From NCBI GenBank assembly GCA_016192145.1, contig JACPUT010000009.1, forward strand, positions 222,692 to 286,691: a stretch of 64,000 nucleotides of DNA. The letters run 5' to 3'. Under the pieces are notes generated by a model. The model was not told where the DNA came from, did not search any database, and saw nothing but the letters and a program-made list of their open reading frames with translations. A program made the position numbers and the translations under genes. Position 1 is the stretch's first letter. Each line of letters starts with the position of its first letter. Origin of the DNA: Acidobacteriota bacterium (GTDB lineage: Bacteria > Acidobacteriota > Holophagae > Holophagales > Holophagaceae). This document shows positions 40,634-48,225 of the stretch, one piece after another.

Positions 40634-41176
40634 GTGAGTGTCCCCGTCCTGATGATTCCCGGTTGGCAGAACTCCGGACCCGGCCACTGGCAGAGCCTGT
40701 GGGAATCCCAGATCCGGGGTGCGCTGCGGGTGGAGATGCCCAACTGGGATTTCCCGCACCGCGAGAACTGGGTGGACGCCCTGGAGGATGCCCTGGGCAG
40801 TTCTTGGCGCGAGACGGAAACGCCGCCGGTGCTCGTGGGCCACTCGGTGGGGTGTCTCGCCATCGTGCATTGGGCGGCCTCCTTCCAGCGGCCCATCGCG
40901 GGGGCGCTGCTCGTGGCCCCTGCGGACGTGGAGCGGCCCGGTTGCCCGGAACCCCTGCGCAACTTCGCGCCGGTGCCCCGGTTCCGCCTACCCTTTCCGA
41001 GCCGGGTGGTGGCGGCGGATGACGACGCCTTCCTGTCCGAGGCGACGGCGCGGGGCCTGGCGGCCTCCTGGGGTTCCGCCTTCACCCTCGTGCCTGGGGG
41101 CGGCCACCTGAATGCGGCCTCCGGGTACGGTGAATGGCCCGCCGGGGAGGCCTTGCTGCAAGAATGGCTGCGATGA
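40634..41176 (+). CDS. RBBP9/YdeN-family serine hydrolase
   Basis: 180 aa from a GTG at 40634 (SD GGAGG). Compact alpha/beta-hydrolase: IPGWQNSGPGHWQSLWE, nucleophile elbow VLVGHSVGCLAIVHW, Asp in VVAADDDAFLS, and His in LVPGGGHLNAASGYGEWP. This is the RBBP9/YdeN (DUF1234) subfamily, serine hydrolases of unknown bacterial substrate. Its stop overlaps the next gene by 3 bp. Confidence 0.93.
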   Translation: MSVPVLMIPGWQNSGPGHWQSLWESQIRGALRVEMPNWDFPHRENWVDALEDALGSSWRETETPPVLVGHSVGCLAIVHWAASFQRPIAGALLVAPADVERPGCPEPLRNFAPVPRFRLPFPSRVVAADDDAFLSEATARGLAASWGSAFTLVPGGGHLNAASGYGEWPAGEALLQEWLR

Positions 41177-41718
41177 TCCCCTTCCTTCCGCCCCCCCAGA
41201 TCGAGGAAGCGCCCTTCGCCTCCGCCCCCAGGCCCTTCCCGGGGCCCGGTGAAACCCTGCGCAGCCCGGATGGCCGCTGGCTGCTGGTGCACGTGGCCGC
41301 CCAGCAGCCCGAGGGACAATTGAAGGGCGCGCACCTGTTGCTGCTCATGGACCTGAAGGGCGGCGGCACCTCGCGCCTGCTCTCCTACAACCGCCACGCG
41401 GACGCCTGCTTCAGCCCCGATGGGCGCCACCTCCTGGTGACGGATTGGAGCGCGGCCGATGCGGCGTCCGTGCGCCTCTACCGCCTGGAGGGCACCCCCG
41501 TGCGAGCCAGCCTGGAGCGTTGGATCGGGCCCCTGCAGCGGCAAGCAAAATCGAGTTCCTTCCAAGTCCTGGGTTGGCAGGATTCGAAGACCTTCCGCCT
41601 CCAGTGGTGGGGCTACGGGGGCGAGGCGGAAGCGAAATCCTTCCGCAAGGGCCTGGAGGTCCGGCTGGATGACGGGGTGAAGGAGGTCTATCCCCGCGAG
41701 GGAGAGGCCGCCCGCTGA
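41173..41718 (+). CDS. small beta-propeller-repeat protein, unknown function
   Basis: 181 aa from the ATG at 41173 (overlaps the hydrolase stop, ATGA); a further ATG at 41164 is also possible. Two PD40/WD-like repeats (SPDGRWLLVHV and FSPDGRHLLVTDW) point to one or two propeller blades; the C-terminal half (GWQDSKTFRLQWWGYGGEAE) is unassigned. Not enough repeats for a full propeller. No signal peptide. Translationally coupled to the hydrolase; function unknown. Confidence 0.65.
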   Translation: MIPFLPPPQIEEAPFASAPRPFPGPGETLRSPDGRWLLVHVAAQQPEGQLKGAHLLLLMDLKGGGTSRLLSYNRHADACFSPDGRHLLVTDWSAADAASVRLYRLEGTPVRASLERWIGPLQRQAKSSSFQVLGWQDSKTFRLQWWGYGGEAEAKSFRKGLEVRLDDGVKEVYPREGEAAR

Positions 41719-41865
41719 CCCGAAGGATCGATGCCCTTCGGCACCAGTTAGGCCAGCATTGAATTCAACACGCTTGTTATCACCGTTTGAAATCGACGAT
41801 TCATCGGCGATTTCAAATGGAGGGTTGCGGGTCGCCCGAAGGCCGTGCCACTCTGGATGGACCAA

Positions 41866-42027
41866 TGGAGGAGCGATCCCCATGAGTACCCCACCGGAGG
41901 ATGTGCATCCGGGGATGGTGGGTGAAAGGGGAGGATCGCCGAAGGGTTCGCGGGGCACACGCGCGCACCTTGGACGACGGGGCTAATACCCCTCGGCTGT
42001 CGCCCGGGCTACCCCGAGCGAAGTGCC
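41866..42027 (+). ncRNA. lysine riboswitch (L box)
   Basis: The leader of the lysine operon matches the L-box core: GGAGGAGCG with GAGTA (41869-41887 region), P2 GCGATCC (41873-41879) pairing with GGATCGC (41933-41939), then GGTGAAAGGGGAGG (41921-41934), GCCGAAG (41939-41945), P4 GGGG/CCCC (41980-41992) and GGCTGTC (41995-42001). P5 is CGCCCGGG/CCCCGAGCG (42001-42020), followed by GAAGTGCC. Order and spacing follow the known aptamer (compare B. subtilis lysC). The P1 pairing is not obvious to me, so ends are approximate. It should lower expression when lysine is plentiful. Confidence 0.88.
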
Positions 42028-42068
42028 TGAGGACGAAGCCCCCGGGGAATTCCCGCAGCGGCTTGGTT

Positions 42069-42098
42069 CGAGGACCTCCACCCCCCTGGAGGTCCTCG
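42069..42098 (+). promoter_or_regulatory. SD-sequestering hairpin of the lysine operon
   Basis: CGAGGACCTCCA (42069-42080) pairs with TGGAGGTCCTCG (42087-42098) around a CCCCCC loop; ATG follows at 42101. The SD GGAGG is inside the 3' arm. GAGGAC also occurs at 42030-42035 at the aptamer 3' edge and could compete for the same arm. This looks like a translational expression platform. Confidence 0.8.
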
Positions 42099-42100
42099 CC

Positions 42101-43186
42101 ATGTCCACCCGAACCCAGACGACTGACGCCCGGCTTGCCCTGGATTGGCTGCTACGGCTGTGCGACGTGGATTCCACGAGCGGCCGGGAGGCGGAGGTGG
42201 TGCCGGCGCTCTTCGCCATCCTTCGCGAGGCCGGGGCGGACAAGGTGGAGCTGCAGCCCCTGGGGGATGGGCGCTGCAACGTGCTGGCCACCTGGGGCAA
42301 GCCCCGTCTGCTTTTCAGCACGCACCTCGACACGGTGCCCCCCTACATCCCGCCCACGGTGCGCGAGGGGGCCGTGTGGGGGCGGGGCACCTGCGACGCC
42401 AAGGGGCAGATCGTGGCCCAGCTGAGCGCCATCCAACGCCTGCAGGCGGAAGGCCTGGGCGGCTTCGCCTGGCTGGGGGTGGCGGGCGAGGAGACGGATA
42501 GCCAAGGGGCAACCCAGGCCCTGGCCTTTAAGGCCCCGTTGGCGGGTTGCGTGGCCTTGATCAACGGCGAGCCCACGGAGCTGAAGCTCGCCGCCGGCCA
42601 GCGGGGCGTGGAGCACTGGTGCCTGCGCTGCGTGGGCAGGAGCGCCCACAGCGGATCCCCCGAGCTGGGCTCAAGCGCGACCTGGACCCTCATCGACTGG
42701 CTCACGCGCCTGCGGGCGGAGGAGCTGCCCCAGGACCCGAACCTGGGGCCCGAGATCTGGAATCTGGGCCTCCTGCGCGGCGGCGAGGCCACCAACGTGG
42801 TGAGCTCCCACGCCAGCGCCGACCTCCTCGCCCGCACGGTGCCGGGCACCCGCTTCCGCGAAGCCTTGGAAGCCACCCGCCCGGCCGAGGGCCTCGTGGA
42901 GCGGCGCCTCGCGGAGCCGTGGGATCAGTACCCGGAGATCCCCGGCTTCCAGCAGGCGCCCATGCCCTTCGGCTCCGACGCGCCCCAGCTGCGCGCCCTC
43001 ATCGCGGATCGCACCGTGGTGCTCGTGGGGCCCGGCTCCATTTCCGTGGCGCACACGGCCGAGGAGCACCTCCGCTTGGATGACCTCCAGGCCGGGGTGG
43101 ACCTCCTCGTGGAGCTCGGCCGGCACTTCCTCGCGAAGGGCAAGAGCGGCGGCAAGGCGCGAAAACGCCTGGTGTCCGCCTCCTGA
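42101..43186 (+). CDS. M20 metallopeptidase, probable succinyl-diaminopimelate desuccinylase
   Basis: 361 aa from the ATG at 42101, directly after the leader hairpin. Co-catalytic zinc site: FSTHLDTVPPYIP (His, Asp), GRGTCDAKGQIVAQL (Asp), GVAGEETDSQGA (Glu pair) and a C-terminal VAHTAEEHL (His). GRSAHSGSPELGSSA is the dimerisation-domain His. Sequence alone fits DapE, ArgE or LysK. Position as first gene of a riboswitch-controlled lysine operon that contains dapD makes the desuccinylase role most likely. It is somewhat divergent from textbook DapE. Confidence 0.85.
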   Translation: MSTRTQTTDARLALDWLLRLCDVDSTSGREAEVVPALFAILREAGADKVELQPLGDGRCNVLATWGKPRLLFSTHLDTVPPYIPPTVREGAVWGRGTCDAKGQIVAQLSAIQRLQAEGLGGFAWLGVAGEETDSQGATQALAFKAPLAGCVALINGEPTELKLAAGQRGVEHWCLRCVGRSAHSGSPELGSSATWTLIDWLTRLRAEELPQDPNLGPEIWNLGLLRGGEATNVVSSHASADLLARTVPGTRFREALEATRPAEGLVERRLAEPWDQYPEIPGFQQAPMPFGSDAPQLRALIADRTVVLVGPGSISVAHTAEEHLRLDDLQAGVDLLVELGRHFLAKGKSGGKARKRLVSAS

Positions 43187-43224
43187 TCCCCACCTTCGCC
43201 CTTCACCTCCCTCCAAGGAATTCC

Positions 43225-44292
43225 ATGTCCCGCATCCCCGTCACCATCCTGGGCGCCACCGGCGTCGTCGGTCAGCGCTTCGTGCAGCGCCTCGCGCAGC
43301 ATCCCCAATTTCGGATTCAGCACCTCGCCGCCAGCGAGCGCTCCTCGGGCAAGACCTACGCCGAGGCCTGCGCCTGGCGCATCGAAGGGGAACCCTACGG
43401 CGGCCTGGGAAGCCAGGTGCTCGTGCCTGGTGCTCCGGACACGGCCTTCAGCCCCGTCGTCTTCAGCGCCCTGGACAGCGGCCCGGCGGCCGAGCTGGAG
43501 CCGCGCTTCGCGCAAGCTGGCGCCCTCGTCTTCTCCAACGCGTCCGCCTTCCGCATGGAGGCGGACGTGCCCCTCCTCGTGCCCGAAGTGAACCCCGAGC
43601 ACCTGGGCCTGCTCACCCTGCAGCGCGAGCGGCGCGGCTGGGCGGGCGGCATCCTCTGCAATCCCAACTGCACGGCCACCGTGCTCGTCATGGCCCTCGC
43701 GCCCCTGCAGGCGGCCTTCGGCATCGAGGCCGTGCTGATGACCTCCATGCAGGCCGTGAGCGGCGCCGGCTACCCCGGCGTGCCCTCCCTGGACATCCTC
43801 GGCAACGTGGTCCCCTTCATCCGCAGCGAGGAGGAGAAGGTGGAGGAGGAGACGCCCAAGCTGCTGGGCGCTTTCCAAGGCGGTGGCATCCAACCCGCGT
43901 CCCTCGCCATCTCGGCGCTGTGCCACCGCGTGCCCGTGGTGGAGGGCCACACGGAGGCCGTGAGCGTGAAGTTGCGGGGCAACCCGAGCGTCGAGCAGGT
44001 GCGCGAGGCCCTGGCCGCCTGGAAGCCCTTGCCCCAGCGCCTGGGCCTGCCCACGGCGCCGGAGGTGCCCATCCGCCTCCACACGGCGGAGGATCGCCCC
44101 CAGGTGCGCCGCGATGTGGAGCAGGATGGCGGCATGAGCGTCCACGTGGGCCGCATCCGGCCCTGCCCCCTGCTCGGCATCAAGTTTTCGCTGCTGGGCC
44201 ACAACACCCACCGCGGCGCTGCGGGCGGCTCGCTGCTCAATGCCGAGCTGGCCGTGGCCATGGGCGTCCTCTCCGCCGGGGTGCGTTCATGA
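43225..44292 (+). CDS. asd: aspartate-semialdehyde dehydrogenase
   Basis: 355 aa. N-terminal NADP site TILGATGVVGQRFVQRLA, active-site Cys in LCNPNCTATVLVMALAP, and substrate-binding ISALCHRVPVVEGHTEAVSV. The length and CNPNC form match the archaeal/fungal-type Asd rather than the E. coli type. It reduces aspartyl-phosphate to the semialdehyde. Stop and lysC start overlap (ATGA). Confidence 0.95.
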   Translation: MSRIPVTILGATGVVGQRFVQRLAQHPQFRIQHLAASERSSGKTYAEACAWRIEGEPYGGLGSQVLVPGAPDTAFSPVVFSALDSGPAAELEPRFAQAGALVFSNASAFRMEADVPLLVPEVNPEHLGLLTLQRERRGWAGGILCNPNCTATVLVMALAPLQAAFGIEAVLMTSMQAVSGAGYPGVPSLDILGNVVPFIRSEEEKVEEETPKLLGAFQGGGIQPASLAISALCHRVPVVEGHTEAVSVKLRGNPSVEQVREALAAWKPLPQRLGLPTAPEVPIRLHTAEDRPQVRRDVEQDGGMSVHVGRIRPCPLLGIKFSLLGHNTHRGAAGGSLLNAELAVAMGVLSAGVRS

Positions 44293-45647
44293 TCGTCATG
44301 AAGTTCGGCGGCTCCTCCGTGGCCGATGCCGCGTGCATGCGCCAGGTGGGGGCCCTCGTGCGGGACCGCCTGGACCAGGCCCCCCTCGTGGTGCTTTCCG
44401 CCATGGGCAAGACCACCAATGCCCTCTTCGACATGGCCCGGGCCGCCGAGGTCGGGGATCTTCCTGCGGCCTTGGAGACCCTCGCCATCGTGCGCGGCGC
44501 CCACCGGCAGGCGGCGGACAGCCTCTGCGAAGGCGCCATGCCCGAGGCGCTGGATGAGGCCCTCACGGAGCACTTCGGGGAGCTGGAGCTGCGCCTGCGC
44601 GGCGTGGCCCTCCTTCGGGAGCTGAGCCCCCGCAGCCTCGACGCCATCGCCGCCTTCGGCGAGCGCCTGAGCACGCTCGTCTTCGCCGCCTGGTTCGGCG
44701 TGGAGCGGGTGGACGCCCGCCAGGTGCTCCTCACGGACGCCACCTTCGGCGAAGCCGCACCCCAGGCCGAGCGGATCCGCCTCCGCGCCGCCGAGGTGAT
44801 CGGGCCCCTCCTGGGCGCTGGGCGCGCCGTGGTCACCCAGGGCTACATCGGCGCCACCGCCGACGGCCTCACCACCACCCTGGGCCGGGGCGGCAGCGAC
44901 TATAGCGCCGCCCTCTTCGGCGCGGCGCTCGGGGCCTCCGAGGTGCAGATCTGGACCGACGTGGAGGGCGTGCTTACCTGCGATCCCCGTGTGGTACCCG
45001 AGGCCCAACCCATCGCGGAGCTCAGCTTCGCGGAAGCCGCGGAGCTCGCCGCCTTCGGCGCCAAGGTGCTCCATCCCGCCACCATCCAGCCCGCCGTGGA
45101 GGCGGACATCCCCGTCACCGTGCGCCACACCCTGCGACCCGAGGGGGCCTTCACCACCATCACGGGCCGCGTGGCCACGGGCCGCCCGGTCACCGCCCTC
45201 GCAACTCGCGGCGGTCTTACGGTCCTCACGGTGAGCAGCACGCGCATGCTCCACCAGCCCGGCTTCCTGGCGAAGCTCTTCGAGGTCTTCGCGCGCCATC
45301 GCGTGAGCGTGGACCTCATCGCCACCGCCGAGGTGAGCGTCTCCCTGACGGTGGAAGAGGACGTGCCCCTGGAGCCGCTGCTCGCCGACCTCCGCGCCTT
45401 CGCCACCGTGGCGGTGGTGCGGGACCGGGCCCTCGTGGCCGTCGTCGGCGAACGGCTCAAGGCGACCCCGGGGCTCGCGGGCAAGCTCTTCGGCGCGCTC
45501 GGCGACTTGAACGTCGAGATGATCAGCATGGGCGCCAATGAGATCAACCTCAGCCTCGTGGTGGCCGCCTCCGACGCACCGCGGGCGCTGGGCCAGCTGC
45601 ACCGCGTCCTCATGGCCGAGCCCCTGCTCGCCGGGAGCGGTGTATGA
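44289..45647 (+). CDS. lysC: aspartate kinase
   Basis: 452 aa from the ATG at 44289. Kinase signatures: MIVMKFGGSSVADAACMRQV, SAMGKTTNALFDMA, TLGRGGSDYSAALFGAALGA and WTDVEGVLTCDPRVVPEAQP. Two ACT domains at the C-terminus (LHQPGFLAKLFEVFARHRVS and TPGLAGKLFGALGDLNVEMI) make allosteric feedback by lysine or threonine likely. First committed step of the aspartate pathway. Overlaps asd and dapB by 4 bp each. Confidence 0.96.
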   Translation: MIVMKFGGSSVADAACMRQVGALVRDRLDQAPLVVLSAMGKTTNALFDMARAAEVGDLPAALETLAIVRGAHRQAADSLCEGAMPEALDEALTEHFGELELRLRGVALLRELSPRSLDAIAAFGERLSTLVFAAWFGVERVDARQVLLTDATFGEAAPQAERIRLRAAEVIGPLLGAGRAVVTQGYIGATADGLTTTLGRGGSDYSAALFGAALGASEVQIWTDVEGVLTCDPRVVPEAQPIAELSFAEAAELAAFGAKVLHPATIQPAVEADIPVTVRHTLRPEGAFTTITGRVATGRPVTALATRGGLTVLTVSSTRMLHQPGFLAKLFEVFARHRVSVDLIATAEVSVSLTVEEDVPLEPLLADLRAFATVAVVRDRALVAVVGERLKATPGLAGKLFGALGDLNVEMISMGANEINLSLVVAASDAPRALGQLHRVLMAEPLLAGSGV

Positions 45648-46384
45648 CGCCCGAGCTGACCGTCGGCATCTTCGGGCGCGGCCGCCTCGCCCAGGCCATC
45701 CGGGAGGCTGCGCCCCAGGGCGTGGAAGTCCTCTGGATGGTGGGGCGCGATGAGGAACCCACGGGGAAGGTGGACGTGGCCATCGACGCCTCCAGGGGCG
45801 AGGCCGTGGCCACGCACCTGGAGTGGGCCCTCACCACAGGCACGGACCTCGTCATCGGCGCCACGGGCTGGGCCCTGGCGGACCTCCCCACCCGCGTGGG
45901 CGACCGGATCGGCGTGCTCACGGCCCCCAACTTCAGCCTCAGCGTGGCCTTCATGACCCGCCTCGCCACGGTGCTGGGCCGCTACGCCCAGCTGGCTCCG
46001 GAGCTGGATCCCTGGCTCCTGGAATCCCACCACCGCCTCAAGGCCGACGCCCCCAGCGGCACGGCCCTGCGCATCGCGGACGCCTTCCTGGAGGGCTGCC
46101 CCCGCAAGATCACCTGGGCCATGAATCCCCAGGGCCCGATTCCGCCGCACGCGCTCAGCATCGGCGTGCTGCGCGCGGGCGCCGACCCGGGTACCCACGG
46201 GCTCGGGCTGGACGGCCCGGCGGAGACCCTGCGCCTGGAGCATCACGCGCGCAGCCGCGGCGTCTTCGGGGCGGGCGCCCTGCGGGCCGCCCAGTGGCTG
46301 AAGGGCCGCAAGGGCTGCCACACCTTCGATGACCTCGCCGCCGAACTTCTCGATCCGTTATTTACCTCCGGAGCCTCCCGATGA
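45644..46384 (+). CDS. dapB: 4-hydroxy-tetrahydrodipicolinate reductase (divergent)
   Basis: 246 aa. The DapB fingerprint ESHHRLKADAPSGTALRIAD is complete and carries the catalytic His pair and Lys. The C-terminal GVLRAGADPGTHGLGLDGPA and LRLEHHARSRGVFGAGAL are also typical. The N-terminal nucleotide-binding loop is unusual: GIFGRGRLAQAI instead of GAxGRMG. The protein is ~25 residues shorter than E. coli DapB, mainly before the catalytic motif. Within the lysine operon the assignment is secure. Confidence 0.92.
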   Translation: MTPELTVGIFGRGRLAQAIREAAPQGVEVLWMVGRDEEPTGKVDVAIDASRGEAVATHLEWALTTGTDLVIGATGWALADLPTRVGDRIGVLTAPNFSLSVAFMTRLATVLGRYAQLAPELDPWLLESHHRLKADAPSGTALRIADAFLEGCPRKITWAMNPQGPIPPHALSIGVLRAGADPGTHGLGLDGPAETLRLEHHARSRGVFGAGALRAAQWLKGRKGCHTFDDLAAELLDPLFTSGASR

Positions 46385-47268
46385 TCAACCTCCATGGACT
46401 CGCCGTGGCCCTGGCCACGCCCCTCACCCCTGAAGACACCGTCGACTTCCCCGCGTTCCGCGCCCTCGTCCGCCACTGCGTGAAGGGCGGCGTGGACACG
46501 CTGGTGGTGCTCGGCTCCACGGGCGAGGCCGCCACGCTGGTGGAAGCGGAGCGCGACGCCCTCATCGCCGCCACCCTGGAGGAGGCCTCGGGCCGCAACG
46601 TCGTGGTGGGCACGGGCTCCAACGCCACGCGCCAGGCGGCCGCCTGGACGGCCCGGGCCCAGGCCCTGGGCGCCCACGGGGCCCTGGTGGTGACGCCCTA
46701 CTACAACAAGCCCACGGCCGACGGCCTCGTGGCCCACTTCGCCGCCGTGGCGGGCGCCGCGCCGGGCCTGCCCCTCATCGTCTACAACGTGCCGGGCCGC
46801 ACGGGCCAGAACCTCGCACCCGCCGTCCTCTCGCGCCTCTGGGAGAACCCCGCCGTGGTGGCCGTGAAGGAGAGCAGCGGCAACCTCTCGCAGATCGCGG
46901 AGATCGGCCGCACCCTTCCCGTAGGCAAGACCCTGCTGGCCGGCGATGACAACCTCGCCGTGGCCTCCATCGCCGTGGGGGCCACGGGCCTCGTGAGCGT
47001 GCTGGGCAATGCCCTGCCCGCCGAGACGAAGGAGCTCGTGAGCCTGGCCCTCGCCGGCCGCCGCGAGGAGGCCCTCGCCCTGCAGAAGCGGCTGCTGCCC
47101 CTCATGGACGCCCTCTTCCTGGAGAGCAACCCCATCCCCGTGAAGGCGCTGCTTGCGCAGCTCGGTCTCGGCGGCGACGCCCTGCGCCTGCCGCTCGTGC
47201 CCGCCTCCGCCGCCACCCGAGCCCGCCTCGCGGAGACCCTCGCCTTCGCCCAGGCGGTGACCGCATGA
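46381..47268 (+). CDS. dapA: 4-hydroxy-tetrahydrodipicolinate synthase
   Basis: 295 aa TIM barrel. Condenses pyruvate with aspartate semialdehyde. GSTGEAATLVEAER (substrate loop), VTPYYNKPTADGLVAHF, VYNVPGRTGQNLAPAVL and the Schiff-base lysine in VVAVKESSGNLSQIAEI. AGDDNLAVASIAVGATGLVS completes the DapA/NAL pattern. Overlaps dapB and dapD starts and stops by 4 bp. Confidence 0.96.
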   Translation: MINLHGLAVALATPLTPEDTVDFPAFRALVRHCVKGGVDTLVVLGSTGEAATLVEAERDALIAATLEEASGRNVVVGTGSNATRQAAAWTARAQALGAHGALVVTPYYNKPTADGLVAHFAAVAGAAPGLPLIVYNVPGRTGQNLAPAVLSRLWENPAVVAVKESSGNLSQIAEIGRTLPVGKTLLAGDDNLAVASIAVGATGLVSVLGNALPAETKELVSLALAGRREEALALQKRLLPLMDALFLESNPIPVKALLAQLGLGGDALRLPLVPASAATRARLAETLAFAQAVTA

Positions 47269-48068
47269 CCCTCCACGCCTTCTACACCCGCAGCGCCGAG
47301 GAGGTCCTCGCGGATCCCCGCCTTCCGGACATGCACGAGGCCCTGCTGGCGGAGTTGGAAGCCGGGACGCTGCGCGCCGCCGAACCCACCGCGGAAGGCT
47401 GGCGCGTGAACACCTGGGTGAAGCAGGCCATCCTGCTGGGCTTCCGGCACACCTCCCTCGTGGAGATGCCCGGCTACGGCCTCTCCGCCGTGGACAAGAC
47501 GGCCTTCCCGCCCCGGGCCTTCCGCTTGGAGGACGGCGTACGCATGGTGCCCGGCGGCAGCGCCGCGCGGCGCGGCGCCCACCTGGCCAAGGGCGTCGTC
47601 GTGATGCCCCCCGCCTATGTCAATGTGGGCGCCTTCGTGGGCGAGGGGACGATGGTGGACAGCCACGCCCTCGTGGGCTCCTGCGCCCAGGTGGGCCAGC
47701 GCGTGCACCTCAGCGCCGGGGCCCAGGTGGGCGGCGTGCTGGAGCCCGCGGGGGCCCAGCCCGTGATCATCGAGGACGAGGCCTTCGTGGGCGGCCTCGT
47801 AGGCCTCTTCGAGGGCATCCACGTGCGCCGCCGCGCCGTGCTCGCCAGCGGCGTCGTGCTCACGGCCGGCACCGTGATCCACGACCTCGTGCGGGGCCGC
47901 ACCTGGGTGAAGGAGGTGCCCGAGGGTGCCGTCGTCGTCCCCGGCAGCCGCCCCGCTTCGGGCGATTACGCTCGGGCGAACGGCATCCAGCTGGCGACCC
48001 CGGTGATCGTGAAGTACCGGGATCCGAAAACGGATGCTGCGACCGCATTGGAAGAGGCACTGCGATGA
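47265..48068 (+). CDS. dapD: tetrahydrodipicolinate N-succinyltransferase
   Basis: 267 aa, close to the usual ~274. Left-handed beta-helix (VVVMPPAYVNVGAFVGEGTM, VDSHALVGSCAQVGQRVHLS, AQVGGVLEPAGAQPVIIEDE). The C-terminal RPASGDYARANGIQLATPVI region is DapD-specific. Its presence sets the route as the succinylase branch, with the M20 enzyme and the class I aminotransferase as partners. A palindromic repeat follows directly. Confidence 0.95.
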   Translation: MTLHAFYTRSAEEVLADPRLPDMHEALLAELEAGTLRAAEPTAEGWRVNTWVKQAILLGFRHTSLVEMPGYGLSAVDKTAFPPRAFRLEDGVRMVPGGSAARRGAHLAKGVVVMPPAYVNVGAFVGEGTMVDSHALVGSCAQVGQRVHLSAGAQVGGVLEPAGAQPVIIEDEAFVGGLVGLFEGIHVRRRAVLASGVVLTAGTVIHDLVRGRTWVKEVPEGAVVVPGSRPASGDYARANGIQLATPVIVKYRDPKTDAATALEEALR

Positions 48069-48071
48069 AAG

Positions 48072-48190
48072 GCATGACGCAGAGGCGCGGAGACGCAGAG
48101 GCGCAGAGCCTTGGGTTCAACGAAGGGGAAGGGGGAGCTTCGGCCTCTTCTTCCTCTGCGTCTCTGCGCCTCCCCGCCGCTGCGTCATGC
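48072..48190. repeat. REP/MITE-like palindromic repeat inside the lysine operon
   Basis: Left arm 48072-48101 (GCATGACGCAGAGG...) and right arm 48153-48190 (...GCTGCGTCATGC) are reverse complements except one base and an 8-nt insertion in the right arm. The whole element is ~119 bp between dapD and the aminotransferase. No gene inside. The internal GACGCAGAGGCGC pattern is a direct near-repeat, the kind seen in dispersed intergenic repeats. No second copy in this window. Confidence 0.75.
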
Positions 48191-48225
48191 TTCTCCTCCA
48201 TGCATTCCTCCAGGGAGCGCCTGTG

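Noticed and set aside
48034..48225. N-terminal extension of the aminotransferase through the palindrome
   Set aside because: The reading runs through dapD's end and the inverted repeat and gives unrelated Arg-rich sequence; family similarity begins at 48226.
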